Below, piece after piece: positions 7,183-14,556 of a stretch of 22,282 bases of DNA. The translations under genes and the position numbers were made by a program. This stretch comes from a virus: positions 1 through 22,282 of the IMG/VR virus record IMGVR_UViG_3300017917_003352, one strand, 5' to 3'. Under the pieces are notes generated by a model. The model was not told where the DNA came from. It did not search any database and saw only the letters and a program-made list of their open reading frames with translations. Position 1 is the stretch's first letter. The number at the start of each line of letters is the position of its first letter.

Positions 7183-8786
7183 TTCATTGCCGTCTTAAAA
7201 TTTACAAATTTTTCTTTTCGATCTTCTAGACCCTTAAGGCCGGGATTGATAGGTTTAGTTGATGCTCTGGTATCGTAAAAATTGTCTACTTTAGGCTGTA
7301 CACGATTCTGCCAAAACCATATAGCTACTTTAGCAGCAATTTCTGGTTTTTCTACTAGCTCAGGACGTTCTTCCAAAGGCAATCCTAATGCTTCTCCCGC
7401 TTTTTTATAATTATATCTGCCAGTAAGCTGTATGTAGCCTCTACCTTTGTAACGAGCACCGTCACCTACTTTAGTATTACCTAATGTTTTTGCTTTAGGA
7501 TTAACCTGTACTAGCTTTTTAGTTTTCTTGTCTTTAACAAACTTAGGTTCATACTTTTTAAAATCTAATGAACCGCCATACTCGACCATTGATTTAAAGT
7601 TGTGCGATTCATGTGCTGTCTGTGCTAAGAACTGTGCTAGTTCTTCTCCTTTAATACCAGCGGCTATAGCAGCCTTGGTTAGAAACTTTTCGTGAGGACT
7701 ATCAGTTACTAAATGTTTAGGTATAGCATCCTTGGCAATCTTAATTACACCTTTTTCAAAATTGCTTTTTTTGTCGTCTGATTTAGTAACCGAAACAGCT
7801 TTTTCTTTATCGTCCTGACTGGATTTGTAAGCATCGTAGGCAGCAGGTCCTCCGGCAGCGATAGCAGCCCCTAAGGCAGCACCACCTACCCAGTCTTTCC
7901 AACCTTCATCTGTCTGAAACTCTTTACCTTGAAGTTTAACACCGGTTACGCCTTGTACCAATGCCCATGCTTTAGAGTATGCTTTTTGTGCTATTAATTT
8001 TTTAAAAACATCTTTTTCAAAATCCGATGCCTTTTGCATGAATTTGAATACTTCCATAGCACCTACATTTCCTGGGTATGATGCTTCTCCTACATTTCCG
8101 CCATCACCGCTATATCCTACAGCGTATCCGTAACCACCAAAGGGTCCAGGACCGTATGCGGCCCATCGTGGACGTTTTCTTTTTCTTTTTTCAGCCATCA
8201 TTCCTTCACGCATATATTCTGATGCCTGACCGTCTAGGCTAACGTGCCATGCATAGAATTTTGTCTTAGGATGATCTTTTTTTAATTCTATAAAGGTATG
8301 AAGATTAGGTTTAGCATCGTCGTACATTATTGCTTTGCTATAATCTTCTTTATCTAATAGATTTTTAATAATAGCTTTTTTACGTTCTTCAGTTGTGCCT
8401 TGTTTACTGTTACCTGCACGATATACATGAACTTTGTCAATGTCTACACCATATTTGCGGAAAGTATCTAGAAATAATTCTTTATCATCAAAGTCTGCAC
8501 GAGCTGTAACCATTACTACTTTGTTACCTGTAGCAATGTCTTGCTTGAGTTGACGCATCATAGGAATGATAGGTTTAGATTTTTCAAAAAATTCTCTAGC
8601 GTTACGAAAATCTTCAAAGTCAAAACTTTCGCCCGGTTTTAATTTATAGTGTGTAAAATCGTGACTATTAAGGCTGTTTACAACCTGACCGTCCTTAACA
8701 ACATGAACCTTAGTCTGCGTGTGAACTAAGGTATCATCGATGTCAAAGACTACTAATTTCTTAGGTTGTATTTCACTCGCTCTCAT
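7179..8786 (-). CDS. HAD-type phosphatase fused to GH19 chitinase/lysozyme, 535 aa
   Basis: Two enzymes lie in one chain. Residues 9-185 form a HAD hydrolase with motif I FDIDDT (D15, D17), motif II MVTAR (T94) and motif III MYDDAKPN (D156, D157), related to acid-phosphatase or polynucleotide-phosphatase-like HADs. A basic and Gly/Tyr-rich linker (199-232) and a short Gly/Ala hydrophobic helix (299-317) follow. Residues 355-530 form a GH19 domain: AHES with catalytic Glu393, GRGYIQLTGRYNY (448-460), and a VAIWFW helix. GH19 enzymes of phages cleave peptidoglycan or chitin. I chose the ATG at 8786 over the TTG at 8789 because MRASEI matches the neighbouring gene start and ATG shares its A with the upstream TGA (TGATG). 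With a separate GH19 endolysin in the lysis cassette, this one is probably virion-associated. Confidence 0.85.
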   Translation of the reverse strand: MRASEIQPKKLVVFDIDDTLVHTQTKVHVVKDGQVVNSLNSHDFTHYKLKPGESFDFEDFRNAREFFEKSKPIIPMMRQLKQDIATGNKVVMVTARADFDDKELFLDTFRKYGVDIDKVHVYRAGNSKQGTTEERKKAIIKNLLDKEDYSKAIMYDDAKPNLHTFIELKKDHPKTKFYAWHVSLDGQASEYMREGMMAEKRKRKRPRWAAYGPGPFGGYGYAVGYSGDGGNVGEASYPGNVGAMEVFKFMQKASDFEKDVFKKLIAQKAYSKAWALVQGVTGVKLQGKEFQTDEGWKDWVGGAALGAAIAAGGPAAYDAYKSSQDDKEKAVSVTKSDDKKSNFEKGVIKIAKDAIPKHLVTDSPHEKFLTKAAIAAGIKGEELAQFLAQTAHESHNFKSMVEYGGSLDFKKYEPKFVKDKKTKKLVQVNPKAKTLGNTKVGDGARYKGRGYIQLTGRYNYKKAGEALGLPLEERPELVEKPEIAAKVAIWFWQNRVQPKVDNFYDTRASTKPINPGLKGLEDRKEKFVNFKTAMK

Positions 8787-8944
8787 CAATGCTCACCGTA
8801 AGGATTTATTTTTTCGTCGGAATCTTCGTTAGATTTTTCTGGATATACGAGATATTGATTAGGATTAGGAGTCTGAGGCTGCTGTCTTTCCTCTTCAATT
8901 CTTTTCTGCGCTCTTTCGATATAGTCCTTGAGAGTCTTGTCCAT
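8786..8944 (-). CDS. Small charged protein, 52 aa, unknown
   Basis: I place the start at the ATG at 8944 (MDKTLKDYIERAQKR), 4 nt after the IscA-like stop; the longer frame to 9010 would run deep into that gene. The product is a charged helix (residues 1-22) followed by a Gln/Pro/Asn/Asp-rich hydrophilic tail. There is no signal, membrane segment or recognised domain. Its TGA overlaps the ATG of the HAD-GH19 gene by one base. Position and coupling suggest a small accessory partner of its neighbours, with no evidence on function. Confidence 0.6.
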   Translation of the reverse strand: MDKTLKDYIERAQKRIEEERQQPQTPNPNQYLVYPEKSNEDSDEKINPYGEH

Positions 8945-8948
8945 AATA

Positions 8949-9275
8949 TTACACCGAAAAACTTGATCCACAGCCGCAGGTAGTTTGTGCGTTGGGGTTT
9001 TTAATAACAAACTGACTTCCGTGTAAGTCGTCTTTATAATCTATTTCTGCGCCAGTAAGATACTGCATACTCATAGCATCTATAACCATTTTCCATTTAT
9101 CATTTAATGGAAATTCAAAATCATCCTCGTTTTGCAATTCATCAAACGTGAATCCGTATTGAAATCCGCTACATCCACCGCCTTGCACAAATGTCCTTAG
9201 CATTAAACTAGGATTATTTTCTTCCGATAAAAGGTCGATGACTTTGGCTTTTGCTGATTCTGTAATTTCAACCAT
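8949..9275 (-). CDS. A-type iron-sulfur carrier protein (IscA/ErpA/HesB family)
   Basis: The 108-residue length and the three conserved cysteines (C35 in [12 protein letters not shown]100 and C102 in [11 protein letters not shown]) match IscA/ErpA exactly. Such proteins bind an Fe-S cluster or iron through these cysteines and hand it to apo-enzymes. A strong AGGAGATA ribosome site precedes the ATG. It overlaps the end of the 70-aa gene by 8 nt. It lies inside the late block rather than with early metabolism genes, so the expected time of expression is late. The client is unknown; no other Fe-S protein is recognised in the window. IscA-like genes are known from T4-like cyanophages. Confidence 0.93.
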   Translation of the reverse strand: MVEITESAKAKVIDLLSEENNPSLMLRTFVQGGGCSGFQYGFTFDELQNEDDFEFPLNDKWKMVIDAMSMQYLTGAEIDYKDDLHGSQFVIKNPNAQTTCGCGSSFSV

Positions 9276-9480
9276 TCTTATCTCCTATAGGTTTTTCACC
9301 GGTTAGATAAGGCAAACTAAACCATAGTTGAAACCATTCTGGTGTTCCTGGTTTGATATTATGTTTTTTCATAAGTTCACCTTTTTCATTCCCAGTGATA
9401 CTTATATTACTACCCTCGTAAGGTTGGTAGCCTTTGAATTCTGTTATTCCTGCGAGACGTTTTAATTCTGAAATTTCCAT
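9268..9480 (-). CDS. Small late protein with capsid-targeting-like N-terminus, 70 aa
   Basis: The start [14 protein letters not shown] carries I-x-E at residues 3-5 and 12-14, the second directly after an amphipathic helix, as in T4 internal-protein leader peptides. The remainder ([34 protein letters not shown]) looks like a compact small domain with aromatic residues. The ATG follows the TAA of the preceding gene without a gap (TAAATG), and its end overlaps the IscA-like gene. Family unknown; I recall similar proteins in T4-like marine phages but cannot verify this. Confidence 0.7.
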   Translation of the reverse strand: MEISELKRLAGITEFKGYQPYEGSNISITGNEKGELMKKHNIKPGTPEWFQLWFSLPYLTGEKPIGDKNG

Positions 9481-10086
9481 TTAATAATTATCTATATCTC
9501 GAAATTCTTTACCAGATGACTTGTCCATGTAATTAGCAGAAGTTTTTTTAGCTGTATATGGACTTTTATCTAGATAATTTTTTCCATCTTGTTTTGCTGA
9601 ATACGGACCTTTATCTATATAGTCTGTGGCCGCAGTCGATTGTTGTGATTGATCTTTTTTCTCTGGTTTATTACTTTCGTTATCTTTATATCTGTCTAGA
9701 TGTATACTATATTGTTTTATACCTTTTTTCTCTAATATATTTTCTAGATCTTTTTTAGCATCTTCTAGTCTATAATCGTAAGAATGTCCTAGATCTTTTT
9801 TAATTACTTTTACAGTACCGTCGTCGGCTTTAAACTTAATAGTTGCTATGACCGGTAATGGTCCTTCGCTGGCCGCAGCACTTATACCTGTACCTGCTAG
9901 AGCAGCAGCTCCAAGTCCTTTTAAAAATCCTCTACGATCAACTTCGTCGACTTTGCCTTTGTGCTTTTCATAACCTTGCTTCTGTTCTTTCTTTTTGTCT
10001 CGATGTGCTCCAGCACCTGCTGTCTTTTGGTTCTTAGCTACAAAGTTACGTGGCTTACTTGCTGGTATAAACTCTTTTGCTTTCAT
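9481..10086 (-). CDS. Late protein with internal twin-arginine motif and 15-residue repeats, 201 aa
   Basis: The N-terminus MKAKEFI shares the block's signature and is followed by a basic stretch (20-45). At residues 50-56 there is a textbook twin-arginine motif, DRRGFLK, followed by a Gly/Ala hydrophobic segment (57-72) with Ala-x-Ala at its end, i.e. a complete Tat signal placed 50 residues inside the protein. V46-D-E48 just before it could be a processing site. Residues 75-135 form a mixed alpha/beta domain, and 155-199 hold three copies of a [DN]Y[ILM]DK[GS] repeat. The ATG overlaps the stop of the 1041-aa gene (ATGA). Function unknown; delivery and export to the periplasm is a hypothesis. 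Confidence 0.8.
   Translation of the reverse strand: MKAKEFIPASKPRNFVAKNQKTAGAGAHRDKKKEQKQGYEKHKGKVDEVDRRGFLKGLGAAALAGTGISAAASEGPLPVIATIKFKADDGTVKVIKKDLGHSYDYRLEDAKKDLENILEKKGIKQYSIHLDRYKDNESNKPEKKDQSQQSTAATDYIDKGPYSAKQDGKNYLDKSPYTAKKTSANYMDKSSGKEFRDIDNY
9490..9624 (-). repeat. Three tandem 15-codon repeats in the Tat-motif gene
   Basis: Residues 155-169, 170-184 and 185-199 align as [DN]Y[ILM]DK[GS]-x-Y/G-x-AK-like units, the third degenerate. The DNA copies differ, so this is a selected or old protein repeat rather than a recent duplication. Confidence 0.7.
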
Positions 10087-13000
10087 GATGATCTCTTTTG
10101 TTTAGGACCTTTGCGTGTTTTCCATTTCTTATCAGTTGAACACCAATAGCGTCCGTAACCTTCTTCTATACTATCGATGAATCGATCAATACCTCTGCTA
10201 CGAACTCCGCCTTTCTTACGTATTTTAGCTAGTTCTTCTAGAGCATGTCGAATCTGTTCCATGTTCATCTTTAGTTCTTCGAAGTGTTTAGCCATGGCCT
10301 GCCATTCACTAGGGCTGGCATTGTTAGCTCGAGCTGCTAGATCTTTTAATTGATTGGCAGCACGTAACATTCTATATTTTAGTTTAGCAGGATTAGCTTT
10401 ATCATGACCGTATATCATTGGGTCCATTGGATCATCGGGATCCATTTCTATCGGAACTTCTGATATTAGATTTTCTTGTATGTTCATACCAGCCTTGGCG
10501 GCCGAAATTAATTTTTTAATCCATGCCTCGCCTAGTTTTTTGCCATCAAAACCTTTCATCCAAAGTGCTAATTGCTGTTCTTCGGTAGCATTAGGATCTT
10601 TTAAAATATTTCTTAATTGCGTAAAACTAATACCAGTACCACCAGACTCGGCAGCTCTCGGAGTATTTTCTACGTCAAACGTTACGTGTTCGAAACCAGG
10701 ATACTGGGGATTTTTCATTCTTTTACTTAGATGATCCATCCATTTTTTAAATCCGGCATACCGGTCCTCTCCTACCATAACTACGATATGACCATAGGGC
10801 GGAGGATTAGATACAGTAACTAATTCTTTCTCGATCTTTTTAGCTACAGAACCGCCTTCCTGTATCAATTGAAACATATCTTTGTTTCCAGGATATAATT
10901 TTTGCCAGGTCTGTAATTTTAATTCTGGCGGAATAGGGTCATCAGGTCCTACAGCACTACTGATATAAACATACGGATCACCGCCGACCTGTTGTGCTTT
11001 ATTCAATACAAATTCAACTAGTTGTTGATGACCTCTATGACCGACAAAACTTCCGGCGGTAACTACAGCGGTTTTATCACTTTTTTCACCATCGCCGGGT
11101 CCTGGTGGCCTTGCGGCTTTGATCGCAGCATTTTTAGCAGCTATGATATTTTTTTGTTCCGGACTGGTAATTTTTACTGGACCACTTTTAGTATTAAGAA
11201 TAATACCCTCGTAGTCTTTACCTAGTTTATCTTTTCCTATGATATTAGGATTCGAAATAATAAATTTTGCTAATTCGTCTTTAACTGGCTGAAGAGCTTC
11301 GCTAGCTTGTTTTTTTAGATCTCTTTTACCGCTAGTTACTAATCCTTTAAGAACTTCTATATTTGCCAACGGAGGTAATACCGCAGTAACATCAAGACCG
11401 CCATCAGATGTTAAAGAATTATCAATGAACATCGTGGTACCTATACGACCAATTTTTCTCAAAGCAGATACGTACTTGTCACTATTAGGATGTTGGTCTC
11501 CTGTTGAGCTTTTTTCTGCAAACAAGGGAACTAGTGCTAGACGTACACCCTCTGGTAGTTTATCATAGGAAATTCCTACAAATTTTAATCTACCATCTTC
11601 TTGTTCTGTAGCAAAAGGAAGATATAAAACTTCGCAATGTATTTTCACATCTATTAGTGCTTTGTTGCCTAATTTATTGTCGACCTGAGAAATAACCTGC
11701 ATCATCTCGTCGTACAGGTCGTCAAATAGTTTTGCTCGAGCTCGCACCTCGGGGTCAGCTTGTCTTTTTTCTGCATGTTGACTAAATGTACCAGGCTCGA
11801 ATTTCGGCCCACTACGACTGGTTTCCATATATGGTCGACCGTTAGAATCCTTGCCAAATCTAGCACCGAACCCGTCGACCTTAACAGTCATTGGTATATT
11901 ATCCAATTTAAATTGACCCGTGGCTTCGTCTTTGATTTCGTCTAACAAATTTAGAAAATCGATGTCTTTCATTTTTTCTAAATGAACGATACCTTTTCTT
12001 TTACTCTGTACCACGTTAGTGTCATCTGCTTCGTTAATACTTTCGCCTGTGACCTTATATGCCGCTCTATAATTTTTCTTTAGTTCTTCAATATTGCTAG
12101 GAGCCGGAATTTTTAAAACTTCTATAATTTTATTCAATGCGGCTGATTTTTCTTTTTCATCTCTGTCAGGGTCGTTTTTATATAGACCTTGCGCTCCAGG
12201 ACCAAACATCTTATTAACAAAATAGTCTAAGACACTTTGTTTTTCTTTGTCATTTAGACTAGCATTCATTATTTCTAAAATACCAACAAAGGACCAAAAC
12301 TTAGGCTCGAGACTTTTAGATTTTTTAGCATCTACTCTGTCTCCGAATAGTTTACTAAAGATGCTACCTAAATCTTGATCGTAGTCTGATGTGGGTCTAG
12401 CAGTCATAACAGGCAATCCATCTTTAATTAAAGGTTTGCCTGAGTCGTCTATAACGGGTTCGTATTTGTCTCGAAGGCCGCCCCCTTCTTTAGAACTTAC
12501 AGCAAAGGACATCATATTATCGCTTGCTGGAACATCCTGTTCACTTCTAGCTTTACCTCTACCTACCATTTTTCTTAGTAAGAAATCTTGTTTGGTTAAG
12601 GAGGTTAATGCCTGTATTAAGAATTTATGGAATACTCCTTTAATACCAGCATTGAGGTCTTCCCAAGAACTAGAATGGCTGAATTTGCTCCATGCAGTTG
12701 GTTCGTCTTGATCATATTTCACAAACTCTAGATCGATCTGAACTTTTATCGGGGGCTCGGTTAATTCCCAAAGACTGGAAAATTGTTCGTTACCTGATTT
12801 AAATCCCAACAACTTCGCAGGACCAATTTTTTGATTCTGCATAGACTTTAGAAATTCTTGAACTTCTGAAGAATAATCAGCATTTATCTGTGTGTCGATA
12901 TCTCCAACCTTGGGTTTTTTTTCAATGAATGTTTCATCAGAAATACCCTTGACATTAAAAAAGTGCAGGCTTGATCCGCTTAGAAATTCTTTACTCTGTA

Positions 13001-13208
13001 GAAGCTTAGGGTTCCACAAAGGTTTTTTATATTTCTGAGAAAAGGATTTATTGATACTAGACAAAAGATCATCTAGGATAGGAACTATGTAACTTCTATT
13101 AGTTACTTTTAAATCTATGTCCTGTGCTTGATGACCTCCGGGTAATTCTAAATTACCGCCTTCATTGATGGCCTCACCAGATCTGCGAAATAATTCTAAC
13201 AGTTTCAT
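10083..13208 (-). CDS. Multidomain NTase-like / ligase-like / NMNAT-like protein, 1041 aa, probable polyprotein
   Basis: Three enzyme-like domains can be read. (1) Residues 70-165: SGSS, GDID (102-105) and VQIDLEF (D159, E161) resemble a pol-beta-type nucleotidyltransferase. (2) Residues 410-685: the covalent nucleotidyltransferase (DNA/RNA ligase) pattern, with motif I KVDG (K443), CEVLYLP (525-531) as motif III, YEGIIL (666-671) as motif IV and PVKI (677-680) as motif V. (3) Residues 712-870: an adenylyl/cytidylyltransferase with GSFVGHRGH (719-727, HxGH) and ISFTQLR (860-866). A helical region (936-1000) and a basic YWC tail follow. Sites GEAINE (11-16), GESINE (389-393 region) and LISE (914-917) lie after the leader and between domains. 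T4 gp21 cuts after (L/I)-x-E, so processing into separate enzymes is plausible. RNA repair or NAD-related chemistry is possible. It starts 3 nt after the preceding gene. Confidence 0.85.
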   Translation of the reverse strand: MKLLELFRRSGEAINEGGNLELPGGHQAQDIDLKVTNRSYIVPILDDLLSSINKSFSQKYKKPLWNPKLLQSKEFLSGSSLHFFNVKGISDETFIEKKPKVGDIDTQINADYSSEVQEFLKSMQNQKIGPAKLLGFKSGNEQFSSLWELTEPPIKVQIDLEFVKYDQDEPTAWSKFSHSSSWEDLNAGIKGVFHKFLIQALTSLTKQDFLLRKMVGRGKARSEQDVPASDNMMSFAVSSKEGGGLRDKYEPVIDDSGKPLIKDGLPVMTARPTSDYDQDLGSIFSKLFGDRVDAKKSKSLEPKFWSFVGILEIMNASLNDKEKQSVLDYFVNKMFGPGAQGLYKNDPDRDEKEKSAALNKIIEVLKIPAPSNIEELKKNYRAAYKVTGESINEADDTNVVQSKRKGIVHLEKMKDIDFLNLLDEIKDEATGQFKLDNIPMTVKVDGFGARFGKDSNGRPYMETSRSGPKFEPGTFSQHAEKRQADPEVRARAKLFDDLYDEMMQVISQVDNKLGNKALIDVKIHCEVLYLPFATEQEDGRLKFVGISYDKLPEGVRLALVPLFAEKSSTGDQHPNSDKYVSALRKIGRIGTTMFIDNSLTSDGGLDVTAVLPPLANIEVLKGLVTSGKRDLKKQASEALQPVKDELAKFIISNPNIIGKDKLGKDYEGIILNTKSGPVKITSPEQKNIIAAKNAAIKAARPPGPGDGEKSDKTAVVTAGSFVGHRGHQQLVEFVLNKAQQVGGDPYVYISSAVGPDDPIPPELKLQTWQKLYPGNKDMFQLIQEGGSVAKKIEKELVTVSNPPPYGHIVVMVGEDRYAGFKKWMDHLSKRMKNPQYPGFEHVTFDVENTPRAAESGGTGISFTQLRNILKDPNATEEQQLALWMKGFDGKKLGEAWIKKLISAAKAGMNIQENLISEVPIEMDPDDPMDPMIYGHDKANPAKLKYRMLRAANQLKDLAARANNASPSEWQAMAKHFEELKMNMEQIRHALEELAKIRKKGGVRSRGIDRFIDSIEEGYGRYWCSTDKKWKTRKGPKQKRSS

Positions 13209-13210
13209 TC

Positions 13211-13552
13211 TTAATCCTGTTTATAATCGCCTTTTTCGATATGTTTAGATTGCTCTGAACAAATTCTTTTGGCCAATTCGATTAATTTTTCTTCCGGAAA
13301 TTTTTCTTTTACGTCTTCGATTTTAAATTTATCACAATACATTTTTAAACTTTGACGTATAGGTTTCATATAAATGGAATAGGCCTTGGGATGATCTAAA
13401 TATTTTTTATGTTTATCAACAGCAGGAAAAAAATACTTATTCAATACGGATGAATCGTTATCCATATAGAATTTCAAATCGTCTAACCAGTCAACATCCT
13501 GTTGATCATCTTTAGGTGCGCCGATCGCACTAAACATTTCTTTTAAAAGCAT
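13211..13552 (-). CDS. Hypothetical late protein, 113 aa
   Basis: I place the start at the ATG at 13552, whose A is shared with the TAA of the upstream gene (TAATG), rather than at 13588, which would overlap that gene by 37 nt. The resulting N-terminus MLLKEMFSAIG then resembles the MKLLELF start of the next gene. The body is acidic then basic and helical (LDDLKFYMDNDSSVLNKYFFPAVDKHK region), with two cysteines and no membrane segment. It precedes the 1041-aa gene by 2 nt. Family unknown. Confidence 0.75.
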   Translation of the reverse strand: MLLKEMFSAIGAPKDDQQDVDWLDDLKFYMDNDSSVLNKYFFPAVDKHKKYLDHPKAYSIYMKPIRQSLKMYCDKFKIEDVKEKFPEEKLIELAKRICSEQSKHIEKGDYKQD

Positions 13553-14511
13553 TACCAGCTCCTGCAAGACCAGTAACGTGCTTTCCAACGTGGCCCTGGA
13601 TTTTTACAATTATGGCGAGCACGGAAAGATTTTCTACGTGCCGGATTTGATTTCTTAATACGCATTTTTTTATCGCCAAAATTTACTTTAACGATATTAC
13701 CATTCGGCTTGCGTACATATACTTTAGATTTTTTAACATCCCCTGGCAGTTTCTTTCCTAAGGGAACTTCTTTTCCGCGATACTTAGCTTCGTCGACTTC
13801 TGTATCTTCAGCATATTTGTTGGCTTTCATATAATCACGAGCAGTATCTAAGTAGTCCATGGCCTTGGTAATTTTAGCCTGTACCCACTCTGGTAAGTTC
13901 TCGTCTGCTTGAATAATACTATATAATTCTTTAGCAGCGTCATTCACTGTACGTAGTTGATCCTTGGCCATATCGCCTTCGCGATCGTATTCACCTTGAT
14001 TGTATTCTGCATCCGGATCTTCTGGACCGTGATCTTCCATCTTCACACAGTTGTCCACACGCTTGCCACCTTTCATTTTGGTGCCCATGCGCTTGTAGCC
14101 TTTCCAACAAGCCTTACCGTCTAGACCTTTTTGTTTTTCTTCACGGATAACTTCGCCTTCTAAGAAAACAATACCTTCTTTAGTTAACATGTCTAATGCA
14201 GTATCGTCGAGATCAATAACGATACCGTCTTCTAAAATATCGATGATTTCTGTAGCGATTTCAAAATCTTCAGAAAAACTGATTCCGAAATTATCTCCTA
14301 CTTCAAATGATTCTGCGAATCCTTTGGCTTGAGCTTCTTTTTCTAGGTCAGCCTTGCGTTGGATAATAGCTTGTTTAATTTCCGGATCTTCAGAAGCAAC
14401 AGGATCCATTTGTAGATCTTGTAGGGCTTTGCGTTTTGCCTGTAAATCTTCTTTGTCTTTAAGTTCTGTTTCGCTGATTAAAGCGTCTAATTTTGATAAA
14501 AGGTCTCTCAT
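13552..14511 (-). CDS. Late protein with capsid-targeting-like N-terminus and two Cys-containing basic modules, 319 aa
   Basis: The N-terminal helix ends in A-L-I-S-E (I12-E14), a (L/I)-x-E-type site. Residues 15-125 are acidic and helical. Two small basic cysteine modules follow: residues 133-158 (KACWKGYKRMG to NCVKM, C135/C155) and the C-terminal 55 residues (VRKPNGNIVKVNFGD, then SFRARHNC and YWSC, C302/C316). I recall the C-terminal module from other T4-like marine phages, where its function is unassigned; its charge and spacing suggest nucleic-acid binding. V239-D-E241 before it may be another processing site. A late promoter and a hairpin leader precede the gene. Confidence 0.8.
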   Translation of the reverse strand: MRDLLSKLDALISETELKDKEDLQAKRKALQDLQMDPVASEDPEIKQAIIQRKADLEKEAQAKGFAESFEVGDNFGISFSEDFEIATEIIDILEDGIVIDLDDTALDMLTKEGIVFLEGEVIREEKQKGLDGKACWKGYKRMGTKMKGGKRVDNCVKMEDHGPEDPDAEYNQGEYDREGDMAKDQLRTVNDAAKELYSIIQADENLPEWVQAKITKAMDYLDTARDYMKANKYAEDTEVDEAKYRGKEVPLGKKLPGDVKKSKVYVRKPNGNIVKVNFGDKKMRIKKSNPARRKSFRARHNCKNPGPRWKARYWSCRSW

Positions 14512-14536
14512 AGTATGATTCCGTAGAATGATACTA
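14511..14536 (-). promoter_or_regulatory. Leader hairpin reaching the start codon
   Basis: Arms 14511-14520 and 14527-14536 pair at 9 of 10 positions around a 6-nt loop. The structure covers the A of the start codon and the only Shine-Dalgarno-like bases (GGAA, 14519-14522). A late promoter sits immediately upstream, so late transcripts should start inside the 5' arm and not form it, whereas read-through RNA would. Confidence 0.5.
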
Positions 14537-14544
14537 TATTTATC
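14537..14544 (-). promoter_or_regulatory. T4-type late promoter (GATAAATA)
   Basis: GATAAATA on the minus strand lies 25 nt before the ATG of the 319-aa gene, between it and the 118-aa gene. Sequence and distance match the copy at 6489-6496. It would start the long late block running down to the terminator at 5558-5589. Confidence 0.7.
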
Positions 14545-14556
14545 GCTTTTGATTAG

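Noticed and set aside
8945-9010. N-terminal extension of the 52-aa gene to 9010
   Set aside because: It would overlap the IscA-like C-terminus, including its CGCG motif, by over 60 nt, while a normal ATG follows the IscA stop by 4 nt.
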